Positions 26,059 to 37,160 of a DNA stretch of 64,000 nucleotides are shown here, in pieces (within the stretch, counting starts at the first letter, position 1; every line of letters starts with the position of its first letter). A model generated the notes under the pieces. That model was given only the letters and a program-made list of their open reading frames with translations, did not search any database and was not told the origin of the DNA. A program made the position numbers and the translations under genes. The stretch is from JAICMB01 sp963802915. Lineage in GTDB: Bacteria > Acidobacteriota > Terriglobia > Bryobacterales > Bryobacteraceae. Where the stretch lies: the NCBI GenBank assembly GCA_963802915.1, contig CAWDKQ010000010.1, positions 310,001 to 374,000 of the forward strand, in the 5' to 3' direction.

Positions 26059-26899
26059 GAACCGCCTTTAGAACCAGTAACCCCTGACCCATCAATAAAC
26101 TAACTCGCTATATCCACTCCTCAACAAGAACTCGAAATTCGGCAGCGAAAAGGCGAAACGAGGTTAGGCTCAACTCTTCGCAGGACGAAGCGGGGCTCTG
26201 CAAATCTCAAACAACTCCGCAATTCTCCCGCTTTTCGCGCTCAACTCTGCGATATAACGCTGCACTTCGGCAGGATCCTGATATATTCGACGACTCCCGC
26301 CAGCCGCAAAACTCCGCGTCATTTTATCCACTTGAACTTGAAGGATCGTAGCCGCATCCGAAGGAGCAAACCCGGCGAATTTCAAACATTCCGACGTGCA
26401 GAGTAGCAGTGACGCCAACAGCGGACCGGTGCAAACGCCGGCGGCCAGATAAAACTTCTTCTGACCAGCCGGCAAACTCAACAGCTTCGCTCGTCCGCCT
26501 TCAATTAAAGGACGCACCAATCGAACCGCCATCCGGTCTCCCTCGGCAATCAACAGCCGTCCATCAAACCCGGCCACCGCGCACAGCGTCGCCGTCAATG
26601 CTCCCAAACCCGCCAGCGAACCCAACTCAGAACTCTCCAACCGGTCGCTCAAAAGCACGACGGCTTTCCCGTTCCAATCCACACCGGACTTCGACAGTTC
26701 CTCAATGGAAGCGGCCGCATCCCGATCCGGAACCATCACGATCACAAGTTGGCAATCTCGAAACTCCTCGTAATCGTTAACCGGGTGGCCCGCGCGCAGG
26801 ACGTTTGCAAACCGGCTCGCCAATCGCAATGACGAAGCCTTAACGGGACCCAGCCTGGCCGCGAGACCGCGGAATCGGGGAATGGCGCTATCCGTGAAA

Positions 26900-28918
<2,019 letters not shown>

Positions 28919-28955
28919 CTTTTAAGAGTAACCTTACTATGGAATCGGAGCACAA

Positions 28956-31001
28956 ATGAACACCAACCGGCTGGTCCACGAGAAAAGTCCATACCTCCAG
29001 CAGCACGCCCACAATCCAGTCGATTGGTATCCCTGGGGTCCGGAAGCCTTCGACAAGGCCCGCACAGACGACAAGCCCATCTTCCTTTCCGTCGGATATT
29101 CCACGTGCCATTGGTGCCACGTGATGGAACGCGAATCCTTCGAGAACGACGACCTGGCTGAAGTGCTGAATCGCGAATTCGTGCCCATCAAAGTGGATCG
29201 CGAAGAGCGCCCCGACGTCGACCGCATCTATATGACGTTCGTGCAGGCCTCCACTGGAGCCGGCGGATGGCCCATGTCTGTATTTCTCACGCCGGACCTG
29301 AAGCCATTCTTCGGAGGCACCTATTTCCCTCCCGAAAACCAATACGGCCGGCCGGGATTCAAACGCATCCTGGAATATTTGGCGCAAGCCTGGCGCAACG
29401 AGCGCGGCAAAATCGACCAGTCGAGCATCGCCGTGATGAGCCAATTACAATCTCAGGAGCAATCTGCGCCTGCCTCCCAGCACGCGCTCAACACCGGCGT
29501 CCTCGATTCGGCGTTTCACTATTTCCGTCGCAATTACGATCGCGCGCATGGCGGATTCGGAAGCGCGCCGAAATTTCCGCGTCCGGCAGTCCTGAATCTC
29601 CTGCTGCGCTACTACCATCGCACGCACAACGAAGAAGCTCTCGACATGGCGCTGGGAACGCTGCGCGGAATGGCCGCCGGCGGAATGTACGATCAGCTCG
29701 GCGGCGGCTTCCATCGCTACTCGGTGGATCCCATCTGGCTGGTGCCGCATTTTGAAAAGATGTTGTACGATCAGGCCCAGCTTGCCATTTCTTATCTCGA
29801 GGCCTACCAGATCACCCACGAACCCTTCTACGCCGCCATCGCCCGAGGCATTTTCGATTATGTGCTTCACGACATGACGCATCCCGAAGGAGGCTTTTTC
29901 TCGGCCGAAGACGCCGACAGCGTCATCGATCCCGCGAATCCGAAGCACAAGGGCGAGGGAGCATTCTACATCTGGTCCTACGACGAGATTCAGGCCATTC
30001 TGGGCGAAAAAGGAGCCTCGGAATTCGCCGCAAGCTACGGAGTCGAACCGAACGGAAATGTTGAGAACGATCCTCACGGCGAGTTCACGGGCAAGAACAT
30101 CCTGTTCGCAAAACTCCCGCCTGACGAGAAGTTGGCAAACGCCCGAAGGAAACTCCTTGAAGTTCGCGACAAACGCCCGGGTCCCGACCGGGACGAGAAA
30201 ATCCTGACCTCCTGGAACAGCCTCATGATCTCGGCCTTCGCCAAAGGAGCGCAGATCCTGAACGACGATCGCTATCGTGCAGCCGCCACGCGCGCCTCGG
30301 ATTTCATCCTGAAGAATCTCTTCGACCGAGAGCAAACCACACTGCTACGCCGCTATCGCGACGGCGACGCCGCCATTTCAGGTTTCCTCGACGATTACGC
30401 CTTCTTCGTGCAGGCGCTCCTGGATGTCTATGAAACGGATTTTGACGCGCGGCGCCTGGAGCTGGCCATCGGCCTGACGCAAAAGATGCGCGACCTGTTT
30501 GAAGACTCCGAACAAGGCGCTTTCTTCACCACCGCCGAAGGCGATCCGTCGCTGGTGCTGCGCATGAAAGAGGACTACGACGGCGCCGAGCCCGCCGGCA
30601 ATTCCATCGCGCTCCTGAACCTGCTTCGCCTCGCAGAGCTGACCAATCGCAGCGAGTTCCAACAGGCGGCTGAGCGCACGTTGAGAGCCCTGGCGCCTCG
30701 AATCGAGAACCAGCCTGTGGCTGTTCCGCAGATGTTGGTCGCGCTCGATTATTCTCTCGCCCGCCGCAAACAGATTGTTATTGCCGGTTCGCCAGACGAG
30801 TTCCTGAAAACCCTCCACCAGCGCTTCCAGCCCTACGCCGTGACCATCGTTGTGAACGATGCGGCTCGGCTCGCCCAAATCATTCCCGCCATCGATCAAA
30901 TGAAGGAATTGGACGGTCTCCCGACAGCTTACGTCTGCGAAAATTTCGCCTGTCAATTGCCGACCCATGACCTTGCAAAATTCGATGAACTGCTAAAATA
31001 A
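28956..31001 (+). CDS. Thioredoxin-domain protein of the YyaL/DUF255 family
   Basis: This 681-residue cytoplasmic protein is of the YyaL/SPATA20 family. The N-terminal DUF255 thioredoxin-like domain contains LFLSVGYSTCHWCHVMERES-type sequence (here IFLSVGYSTCHWCHVMERES) with the CxxC pair, then GGWPMSVFLTPDLKPFFGGT. The remainder is an (alpha/alpha)6-barrel related to glycosidases and N-acylglucosamine epimerases (YDQLGGGFHRYSVDPIWLVP, SAEDADSVIDP, EKILTSWNSLMISAFAKGAQ). The family is widespread but its reaction is unproven. It is followed after seven bases by thiol peroxidase, which supports a link to thiol redox control. Confidence 0.92.
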   Translation: MNTNRLVHEKSPYLQQHAHNPVDWYPWGPEAFDKARTDDKPIFLSVGYSTCHWCHVMERESFENDDLAEVLNREFVPIKVDREERPDVDRIYMTFVQASTGAGGWPMSVFLTPDLKPFFGGTYFPPENQYGRPGFKRILEYLAQAWRNERGKIDQSSIAVMSQLQSQEQSAPASQHALNTGVLDSAFHYFRRNYDRAHGGFGSAPKFPRPAVLNLLLRYYHRTHNEEALDMALGTLRGMAAGGMYDQLGGGFHRYSVDPIWLVPHFEKMLYDQAQLAISYLEAYQITHEPFYAAIARGIFDYVLHDMTHPEGGFFSAEDADSVIDPANPKHKGEGAFYIWSYDEIQAILGEKGASEFAASYGVEPNGNVENDPHGEFTGKNILFAKLPPDEKLANARRKLLEVRDKRPGPDRDEKILTSWNSLMISAFAKGAQILNDDRYRAAATRASDFILKNLFDREQTTLLRRYRDGDAAISGFLDDYAFFVQALLDVYETDFDARRLELAIGLTQKMRDLFEDSEQGAFFTTAEGDPSLVLRMKEDYDGAEPAGNSIALLNLLRLAELTNRSEFQQAAERTLRALAPRIENQPVAVPQMLVALDYSLARRKQIVIAGSPDEFLKTLHQRFQPYAVTIVVNDAARLAQIIPAIDQMKELDGLPTAYVCENFACQLPTHDLAKFDELLK

Positions 31002-31008
31002 CTGGACG

Positions 31009-31533
31009 ATGATTAAAGCCGACGAAGTGCAAGAAAGAGCCGGAGCGACAACTTTGAGGGGCAACCCCATGACGCTGCTCGGACCGGAGCTGAAGGCCGG
31101 CGACAAGGCCCCGGAATTCGAAGTCATCAACGATAGCCTCAAACCCATCAACCTCGAAAGCACCGGAAACCACGTCCGGATCTTCAGTGTCGTGCCCTCG
31201 CTCGACACTCCCGTTTGCGACGCGCAGACGAAACGTTTTAACGAAGAAGCCGCCCAGTTGCCGAACGTCGATATCTACACCATCAGCATGGATCTTCCCT
31301 TCGCGCAAAAACGCTGGTGCGGAAACTACGGCGTGGACAAGGTCAAAATGCTGTCCGATCACAAAACCGGCTCGTTCGGAGAATCCTACGGCACGTTGAT
31401 CAAGGAACTCCGCATCGAGAGCCGCGCGATTTTTGTGGTCGACGAACACAATACCCTTCGCTACGTCGAATACGTGAAAGAAGTGGCGGAACATCCCAAT
31501 TACGAAGCCGCTCTCGCAGCCGCGAAGAAGTAA
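31009..31533 (+). CDS. tpx: Thiol peroxidase, atypical 2-Cys peroxiredoxin
   Basis: Tpx reduces hydrogen peroxide and alkyl hydroperoxides with electrons from thioredoxin. The peroxidatic cysteine is Cys70 in PSLDTPVCDAQT and the resolving cysteine is Cys104 in KRWCGNYG. The spacing of 34 residues is the family norm. The length (174 residues) and the conserved ends (AGATTLRGNPMTLLGPELKA, YVEYVKEVAEHPNYEAAL) are also normal. It forms an operon with the upstream DUF255 thioredoxin-like gene (7-bp gap). Confidence 0.96.
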   Translation: MIKADEVQERAGATTLRGNPMTLLGPELKAGDKAPEFEVINDSLKPINLESTGNHVRIFSVVPSLDTPVCDAQTKRFNEEAAQLPNVDIYTISMDLPFAQKRWCGNYGVDKVKMLSDHKTGSFGESYGTLIKELRIESRAIFVVDEHNTLRYVEYVKEVAEHPNYEAALAAAKK

Positions 31534-31580
31534 GGCCTCCGTTACACGCGCGTTATCATGGGTCTTTGAAAGGGGCATTC

Positions 31581-32198
31581 ATGAACAACTCCGTCCTTGT
31601 ACCGATGGTGGTGGAGCAGACCTCTCGCGGCGAGCGCGCATTCGATATCTATTCGCGCCTGCTGAAAGAGAACATCATCTTTTTGGGCACGCCGATCGAC
31701 GATAATGTCGCGAACCTGATCATCGCGCAGATTCTATTCCTCGCGGCGGAAGATCCGGAAAAGGACATTTCGCTTTACATTAATTCGCCCGGCGGCTCCA
31801 TCACGGCCGGTCTGGCGATTCTCGACACGATGAACCTCGTGGAGCCCGACATCGTGACTTACTGCATCGGCCAGGCGGCCTCCATGGGCGCCGTTCTTCT
31901 GGCCTGCGGCACGAAAGGCAAACGTTATTCCCTGCCCCACTCCCGGATTCTGATCCACCAGCCGTCCATGAGCGGCCTCGGCGGACAGGCTACCGATATC
32001 GATATTTATGCGCGCGAAATCCTGCGCATGCGCCAAACGCTCAATGAGATTCTGGCGAGCGCCACCGGCCAGACGGTGGAGCGCATCGCGCGCGACGTCG
32101 ATCGCGACTACATCATGGAACCCGACGGCGCTCTCGAATACGGGCTTGTCGATCATGTAATCTCCAGTCGCGCCATCCTTCCTGTTCCAACTCGATAA
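31581..32198 (+). CDS. clpP: ATP-dependent Clp protease proteolytic subunit
   Basis: ClpP forms the tetradecameric serine protease that degrades unfolded or tagged proteins with ClpX, ClpA or ClpC. The protein of 205 residues shows LYINSPGGSITAGLAILDTM, the nucleophile Ser in GQAASMGAVLLACG, the catalytic His in HSRILIHQPSMSGLGGQATD and the later Asp in ARDVDRDYIMEPDGALEYGL. ATG 31581 has AAAGGGG at 31569-31575. The long in-frame extension upstream to 31317 lies inside tpx in another frame and is not real. No clpX or tig is next to it, which is unlike the common order. Confidence 0.96.
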   Translation: MNNSVLVPMVVEQTSRGERAFDIYSRLLKENIIFLGTPIDDNVANLIIAQILFLAAEDPEKDISLYINSPGGSITAGLAILDTMNLVEPDIVTYCIGQAASMGAVLLACGTKGKRYSLPHSRILIHQPSMSGLGGQATDIDIYAREILRMRQTLNEILASATGQTVERIARDVDRDYIMEPDGALEYGLVDHVISSRAILPVPTR

Positions 32199-32209
32199 CA
32201 AACTTCAAT

Positions 32210-32232
32210 GCGGGCCGTTCCAAGCGGCCCGC
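32210..32232 (+). promoter_or_regulatory. GC-rich hairpin in the leader of the oxidoreductase gene
   Basis: A perfect 8-bp palindrome, GCGGGCCG and CGGCCCGC around a 7-nt loop, lies between the clpP stop and the ribosome site (AAAGGA, 32240-32245) of the next gene. No T-run follows, so it is not a classic terminator. It may slow the polymerase, protect the clpP mRNA end, or be incidental. Confidence 0.35.
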
Positions 32233-32249
32233 CACCACGAAAGGAATCC

Positions 32250-33625
32250 ATGTCTGATAGCAACCGTCGAGACTTCATCAAGACCGCAACGGGCGCCGGT
32301 ATTGCGCTCGGTGTGGCCGGATCCGCGTTCGCGGCCCGTGGCGCCAAACAAAGCGGTCGCGTGCTTGGCGCGAATGACCGCATCAACATCGGGGTGGTCG
32401 GAGTCGGCGGACGCGGCAGCTACGTCGCCGAGGAATTCCAGAATTACGGAGACAAGAACAACAACTGCTGCCAGATTGTCGCCGTTTGCGACGTCTACGA
32501 GAAGCGGAAGCGCGAAGCGGCCGACAAGTTCAAGGCCAAGGGTTATCTCGATTATCACGAACTGCTGAACCAGCCCGATATCGACGCGGTCATGGTGGCC
32601 ACGCCGGATCATTGGCACGCGCAGATCGCGCTCGAAGCCATGGACGCCGGCAAGGATGTCTACTGCGAAAAGCCGATGTGCCACACCAACGAGGAGATCA
32701 AAGCACCTCGTTGCCACGGTGAAGGAGACGCAGCGCGTTTTCCAGGTCGGCTCGCAGACGACATCGGCGGATCAGTGGTGGAAGGCGAAAAAGGCGATCG
32801 CCGACGGCATGATCGGCAACATGATCATGAGCCAGGGCTCATACCATCGCAACTCGATCGAAGGCGAATGGAACTGGCCCATCGACAACGAACGCCGGTC
32901 CGGATGGCAAGGGCGAGGATTTCATCGACTGGAAAATGTGGCTCGGCAAGGCCCCAAAACGGCCCTATGACGCCGACCGCTTCTTCCGTTTCCGCAAATA
33001 CTGGGATTATTCCGGCGGCATCGCAACCGATCTTTTCTATCACGTCGTCGCGCCGTTGAACATCTGCTGGCCGGAAGCGCAATTCCCCAACAAGGTTTCC
33101 GCCGGCGGCGGCATTTACGTTTTCAAAGACGAGCGCGAGGTGCCCGACACCTTCCATCTGATCGCCGACTATCCGGCTGGCCACTCCCTGGTGCTCAGCT
33201 CCTCCATGGCGAACTCGCACCACATCCCCGGCCTGATTCGCGGGCACGAGGGCACCATCATCATGGTGGATCATGGCCAGTTCGAACGCACCACCGAGTA
33301 CATCACGGCGATTCCCGAAGTGATTCATCATCACAAGGAAGGCGAAGAGCCCACCGTGACCGCGATCGGCGGCGAGAAGTACGTAGCGAAGTTCGGAACC
33401 GAGCCGGTCAAGATTCCGGTCGACAACACCGTCGACATGATGACCGCGCATATCGACAATTTCATCAAGTGCATGCACAGCCGCCAGAAACCGCACCTGG
33501 ATGTGGAGACCGCGGCGCGCGCTCAATCCGTCATCAATCTTGCTGTCGCATCGTATCGCGAAGGCAAGGTGAAATATTGGGACGAGAAAAACTGGAAAGC
33601 CGCCGATAAGCCACTCAAGGCGTGA
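32250..33625 (+). pseudogene. Tat-exported Gfo/Idh/MocA oxidoreductase broken by two +1 frameshifts
   Basis: The N-terminus carries a twin-arginine signal (NRRDFIKTATGAGIALGVAG), then the NAD(P)-binding Rossmann fold (RINIGVVGVGGRGSYVAEEF) and the family motif GKDVYCEKPMCHT. This fold is typical of exported sugar-type oxidoreductases. The frame breaks twice. Near 32707 an extra C in GCACCTC moves translation to the next frame (LVATVKETQRVFQVGSQT, GMIGNMIMSQGSYHRNS). Near 32891 an extra base in AACGAACGCC moves it again (KGEDFIDWKMWLGKAPKR to the stop at 33625). Removing both bases gives one continuous protein of about 457 residues with no further stops. AAAGGA precedes ATG 32250. The gene is either recently inactivated or intact with two consensus errors. 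Confidence 0.85.
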
Positions 33626-33646
33626 GCTAGTGTGTTAGTTCGTGGA

Positions 33647-33674
33647 AACGGGGCGCTGTTCGGCCCCGTTTTTT
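33647..33674 (+). terminator. Rho-independent terminator after the oxidoreductase gene
   Basis: The stem AACGGGGC (33647-33654) pairs perfectly with GCCCCGTT (33663-33670) and runs into TTTTTT. It begins 21 bp after the stop codon. The next start codon (33679) lies only five bases past the T-run. Confidence 0.88.
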
Positions 33675-33678
33675 ATTT

Positions 33679-34491
33679 ATGCGAGCCTTTTTCTTCTTCC
33701 TCTCGATCGCAGCTCTCTCGGCTCAGGACGCGCGGCAAATCGTCGAAAAGTCCGTCGAGCTCGATCAGGCCAACTGGCTCACGATGAAGAATTACACCTG
33801 GACCGCCAAGGAGACCAACAAGAGCCTCGATTCGAACGGCAAGGTGAAATCGGAGAAGAGCGAGCGCTGGGAAACGGTGATCCTTTACGGCGAGCCGTTC
33901 CGCCGCATGCTGGAGCGCAACGGGAAATCGCTGACACCCGAGGAGCAGCGCAAAGAACAGGAAAAGCTCGATAAGAGTACCGCGAAGTTCGCCAACGAAT
34001 CCGACTCCGAACGTGAGAAACGTCTGGCCAAGCAGGAAAGAGAACGCGAAAAGGATCGGGAGTTTCTGCGTGAAGTTCCGGACATGTTCAATTTCCGGAT
34101 CGAGCGCAGCGACAAAGTCGATGGCCGGGATGTGTGGGTAATCTCGGCTAATCCCAAGCCCAACTACACCCCGAAGCGTTCCGACGCCAAGCCGCTGCTG
34201 AAGGTCAAGGGCGAGTTGTGGATCGACAAGGCCGAATACCAATGGGTGCGGCTCGAAGCTGAGACCATCGATACGATCTCATTCGGACTGTTCCTGGTCC
34301 GTCTCAGCCCCGGATCAAAACTGATTTTCGAGCAGTCGCGCGTGAACGATGAAGTCTGGATGCCCAAGCGCGAATGGGTGCGCGGAGGAGCTCGTCTGGG
34401 CCTGATTAAGAAGGTCTCGATGGAACAGGAAGTCACTTGGAGCAACTTCCGCAAGTTCTCGGCCGATTCCAAAGTGGTCGCGGTCGAGTAG
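33679..34491 (+). CDS. Secreted hypothetical protein, LolA-like fold
   Basis: This 270-residue exported protein starts with a very short signal peptide (MRAFFFFLSIAALSAQ). The central part is highly charged and probably coiled coil (EEQRKEQEKLDKSTAKFANE, EKRLAKQEREREKDREFL, residues about 95-135). The C-terminal half (DGRDVWVISANPKPNYTPKR, KGELWIDKAEYQWVRLEAET, NDEVWMPKREWVRGG) has the 'outer-membrane lipoprotein-sorting protein' (LolA/LolB) pattern often seen in acidobacterial exported proteins, with a long helical insertion. No ribosome site is visible: the start sits directly behind the upstream terminator. The function is unknown. Confidence 0.75.
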   Translation: MRAFFFFLSIAALSAQDARQIVEKSVELDQANWLTMKNYTWTAKETNKSLDSNGKVKSEKSERWETVILYGEPFRRMLERNGKSLTPEEQRKEQEKLDKSTAKFANESDSEREKRLAKQEREREKDREFLREVPDMFNFRIERSDKVDGRDVWVISANPKPNYTPKRSDAKPLLKVKGELWIDKAEYQWVRLEAETIDTISFGLFLVRLSPGSKLIFEQSRVNDEVWMPKREWVRGGARLGLIKKVSMEQEVTWSNFRKFSADSKVVAVE

Positions 34492-34494
34492 AGG

Positions 34495-34920
34495 TTACGA
34501 CAACGCCGGCGCGTGCCGCGTGATCCACTCGTTGCTGACGAAAATCTTCGGGCCGGTATCGATCAGCCGCGGCAGCAGATTGAAGACATCTTTCGGCGTC
34601 CACCTGGCGCCTTGGCGGGTCTTGAATCCCCGAGCGTTCAGGGCGTCCGAAACCTGCGATATTTTCTGGTCCTGGACGATCAGGTCCATCGCCAGCATGA
34701 GCACCTGTTTCTCAGCCGGATTCTCGACCAGATGGTGCGCATCCTCGGAGATCATCAACCCGTAGGGGATTTCCTCGATCGGCTGTGGCGCTCCCTCGGG
34801 GCCGATTTCGCGCTGCCAGACCAGTGCCACCAGCTTCCAGCCGTCCTCGGCGCGGCGCTTGATCTCCGCCGCAGCCGGCAGAACTTCGGCCGATTCATGA
34901 ATACGCTCGATGCTTGCCAT
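34495..34920 (-). CDS. Small helical protein with recombinase-like DNA-binding motif
   Basis: This 141-residue cytoplasmic protein is one I cannot assign to a characterised family. The C-terminal segment ISQVSDALNARGFKTRQGAR followed by WTPKDVFNLLPRLID matches the 'IAxxLNxxGxxTRxGxxW' helix-turn-helix pattern found in the recombinase domain of large serine recombinases. No catalytic resolvase domain is attached, so it is not an integrase. The N-terminal half (EIKRRAEDGWKLVALVWQRE) resembles a small alpha/beta element. It converges on the preceding gene with a three-base gap and sits downstream of the DedA-like gene on the same strand. Confidence 0.6.
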   Translation of the reverse strand: MASIERIHESAEVLPAAAEIKRRAEDGWKLVALVWQREIGPEGAPQPIEEIPYGLMISEDAHHLVENPAEKQVLMLAMDLIVQDQKISQVSDALNARGFKTRQGARWTPKDVFNLLPRLIDTGPKIFVSNEWITRHAPALS

Positions 34921-35026
34921 GCTCGCGGATAGGGCAATTCTTTGGCCACGCGATCCTGTTGATTTTCCGTGGCCTGGCCGCTCCGTTCTGTGCGGCCATG
35001 GGACGCGCTGTCCGCGGATGATTCTC

Positions 35027-35617
35027 TTATCTTCTCCGGATCCACTTCATAATCGACAGGACGCTCCCAATCAGAAACAGAGCCAGAATCCCCAACACGA
35101 CGGCTTCGAAGGCGGGCGATTTCGCAATTCCGATAATCCGCCGCCCAAAGAAAACAGCCAGCAATCCGACTAGCGTGAACCGTATCAGACGGGAGGCTCC
35201 GATGACGGCAAACATCTTCGGGCGCGGATATTGGAAGGCGGATGCCGCCGCGACCACGGGCGTGAATGGAAACGGAGGCGGGGCGAGCGACGCCAGCGCC
35301 AGTGAGAACGCCGCGCGGCTCCCGATCTTTTTCTTGAGATACTCGAAGCGTTTCTTTCCAGCGATTTTCTTGAGACCTTCTTCCCCCTCCTTGCGAACCA
35401 CCAGGTCGAGCAGAATGCATCCGATCACGGACCCGATCGCCGCCACCGGTGCGTAGAGCGCCAGCATTTTCGGATGTTGCGACGTGAGGCCGATGACCAG
35501 CAGGTCGTTACCCAGCGGCATGAACAGAAACGAAGAATCCAGCACGCCGAGAATGATAAGTCCCCAAGGGCCAAGGTGAGCCAGGATCGCGTAGAGGTGA
35601 CCTACAAAGCCATGCAC
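35027..35617 (-). CDS. DedA/VTT-domain membrane protein (YqaA-like)
   Basis: This integral membrane protein of the DedA/SNARE-associated (VTT) superfamily has hydrophobic spans at HLGPWGLIILGVLDSSFLFM, MLALYAPVAAIGSVIGCILL, FSLALASLAPPPFPFTPVVA and AVVLGILALFLIGSVLSIM. The reentrant-loop motif with Gly/Pro (LAPPPFPFTPV) and the later GASRLIRFTLVGLLAVFFGR are characteristic. The superfamily includes undecaprenyl-phosphate and phospholipid flippases. A GTG at 35617 gives the family N-terminus; a TTG at 35644 would start only 16 bp from the divergent tRNA gene and is less likely. Confidence 0.85.
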   Translation of the reverse strand: MHGFVGHLYAILAHLGPWGLIILGVLDSSFLFMPLGNDLLVIGLTSQHPKMLALYAPVAAIGSVIGCILLDLVVRKEGEEGLKKIAGKKRFEYLKKKIGSRAAFSLALASLAPPPFPFTPVVAAASAFQYPRPKMFAVIGASRLIRFTLVGLLAVFFGRRIIGIAKSPAFEAVVLGILALFLIGSVLSIMKWIRRR

Positions 35618-35660
35618 CCGCTCAGGGTAGCGCGGTAAAATCAAGAAGCTATTAAGATGC

Positions 35661-35737
35661 GGGCGCGTAGCTCAGGTGGATAGAGCATCGGCCTTCTAAG
35701 CCGAGGGTCGCAGGTTCGAGTCCTGCCGCGCCTACCA
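35661..35737 (+). tRNA. tRNA-Arg (anticodon TCT, reads AGA), CCA encoded
   Basis: A complete cloverleaf is visible. The acceptor stem is GGGCGCG with CGCGCCT (first pair G-U), with discriminator A and a genome-encoded CCA (35735-35737). The D arm is AGCTCAGGTGGATAGAGCA. The anticodon stem TCGGC/GCCGA encloses the loop CTTCTAA with anticodon TCT at 35695-35697. The T arm is GCAGG-TTCGAGT-CCTGC. The following spacer of 35 bp leads into an accessory three-gene module. Confidence 0.97.
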
Positions 35738-35772
35738 AAATCGCCTCTTCTGCCATATACTGGATTCCCAGC

Positions 35773-36522
35773 ATGGTAATCCGGGACGCCCAGTTTCAAA
35801 CTCTTAAGAACGACGTCCGGGCGAGTGCCGAAAAGCAGTTAGTCGAACATTGCCGTGAATATGCGCCGCGACTTTTCCAGGCTGCCGGCGAAAAGGGTGT
35901 CCATGAGGCGGTGCAATTGGGACTCAAGCGGTCTCAAGGATATGGCTTCTTGGATGAGCCTCAAGTCCGGTTCTATATCGACTTGATGCTGGTCTTAGGC
36001 AGCGATTTCGACACCGACCCACAATTCCCATGGGCCTCTGAAACGCTTCAGGACAGCTTCTCCAAACCACATGTTCGAGGAATGGTTCTACATCGCGATC
36101 TTTCGTTGTACCTGGATCGCGTCATGGGTCCTCACAAGGAATATCTCAAAGAGGCGCTCGACCGTTCTATGCGTCTTCCGCGCGAGCTTCCGTCGCCGGA
36201 ACAGCGGAGCGTGCGGCATCTTCGCACCTGGGTTCAGCAGTTGTTCCCGCAAAAGTCCAAGGATGTGAACGATCAGCAGTTGGCACAGATCTCCTCGACA
36301 GCCACCGCGCAGGCGAGCCAGTTTGGGATCCCGACAGGTGACGGGCTTATCGGAAGTTGCATGATGATTTTCGGACACGGCGTGACGCACGATCCGCTCT
36401 ATCCCTGGATTTCCGGCGCACTCCGCGACCCGCTAATTTCCAGTCCGGAAGGGCGGGTCCAGCGATTGTACGACCGGTTGCTCGTTTACGGAGAGCATGC
36501 GCGAAAGCATCTCGCTTCATGA
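35773..36522 (+). CDS. Unknown protein with internal duplication, first gene of a three-gene module
   Basis: This is a 249-residue soluble helical protein of unknown function. Two related halves are visible. Around residues 71-94 the sequence has LGSDFDTDPQFPWASETLQD, and around 196-219 it has FGHGVTHDPLYPWISGALRD. Each is preceded by a YG/FG-rich turn (GYGFLDEPQVRFYID, FGIPTGDGLIGSCM). The shared pattern is G-x4-DP-x-aromatic-PW-x4-L-x-D. Proteins with this type of motif appear next to secreted-effector genes in various proteobacteria and myxobacteria as far as I recall, which would fit a loading or immunity-type role, but this is uncertain. The stop overlaps the next start (ATGA). Confidence 0.65.
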   Translation: MVIRDAQFQTLKNDVRASAEKQLVEHCREYAPRLFQAAGEKGVHEAVQLGLKRSQGYGFLDEPQVRFYIDLMLVLGSDFDTDPQFPWASETLQDSFSKPHVRGMVLHRDLSLYLDRVMGPHKEYLKEALDRSMRLPRELPSPEQRSVRHLRTWVQQLFPQKSKDVNDQQLAQISSTATAQASQFGIPTGDGLIGSCMMIFGHGVTHDPLYPWISGALRDPLISSPEGRVQRLYDRLLVYGEHARKHLAS

Positions 36523-37160
36523 GTAAAGATACACCAGCTTCGCCTTCGCAAGCCCTGGCTTTCGACGGAGGAACACAGAAGTACTCGGACGATGCTGTCG
36601 AAGTTCGAACTGGCGTCACTTATAACACGCTGAGTCATCCTGTAGCCGATCCGACTGCAGCATGCTCAGACCCATCCAAGACCTCAACCGGCTACACTGA
36701 TGGCATTTCGATCAAGATCAAATGCACGAAGAATCCACACCTGCTGCAGTTTATTTATCGCGAGATCATTAAGGCGGATGGCAGCCATGTGGCTCGATCG
36801 ATAACCACTTCGGGCGGGACGTACAACACGACGACGGATCCGGCGCATCCCAATTGGAATACCGACTCCGGATCGAGTCCCAATCCCTATTACGAGGGCG
36901 TCGGAGTGCACCGGACGGACAGCGATGGTCTGACGACGTTCGACCAGCCCGGATTGTCGCCCGGACCCGGTGAGACCTGGCGGGCCACCTTTAAGGCATA
37001 TGCGATTTGCGATGGGAAAGTGACGCGGGAAATCACTTGGGTGCGAGAACAGAAGTCAGGGTCGCCGCCAACGTATAACGTCAGCGTCGCGAAAGCGTCG
37101 GAACTGCCCGATTGGGCGAAGCAGCAGATGAGCACCCAAGGATATGATTCGAAGCCTTAG
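36519..37160 (+). CDS. Unknown Ser/Thr/Asn-rich protein, second gene of the module
   Basis: This 213-residue protein starts at ATG 36519 and overlaps the previous stop, so translation is coupled. An earlier in-frame start at 36357 lies inside the first gene and is not credible. The composition is unusual for this genome: rich in Ser, Thr, Asn, Gly and Tyr with beta-strand character (TYNTLSHPVADPTAACSD, FIYREIIKADGSHVARSI, GGTYNTTTDPAHPNWNTD, NVSVAKASELPDWAKQQMST). It lacks a signal peptide and membrane spans. It looks like an exported or surface-acting cargo without Sec signal, or a phage-like structural component. It overlaps the third gene by 17 bp. The function is unknown. Confidence 0.6.
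   Translation: MSKDTPASPSQALAFDGGTQKYSDDAVEVRTGVTYNTLSHPVADPTAACSDPSKTSTGYTDGISIKIKCTKNPHLLQFIYREIIKADGSHVARSITTSGGTYNTTTDPAHPNWNTDSGSSPNPYYEGVGVHRTDSDGLTTFDQPGLSPGPGETWRATFKAYAICDGKVTREITWVREQKSGSPPTYNVSVAKASELPDWAKQQMSTQGYDSKP

Noticed and set aside
31317..31580. Upstream extension of clpP
   Set aside because: It lies inside tpx in another frame; ATG 31581 with AAAGGGG is the clear start and matches the family N-terminus.
34495..34920. Serine recombinase or integrase from the helix-turn-helix motif
   Set aside because: The protein has only the DNA-binding-like motif and lacks a catalytic domain with a resolvase serine; it is too short to be a recombinase.
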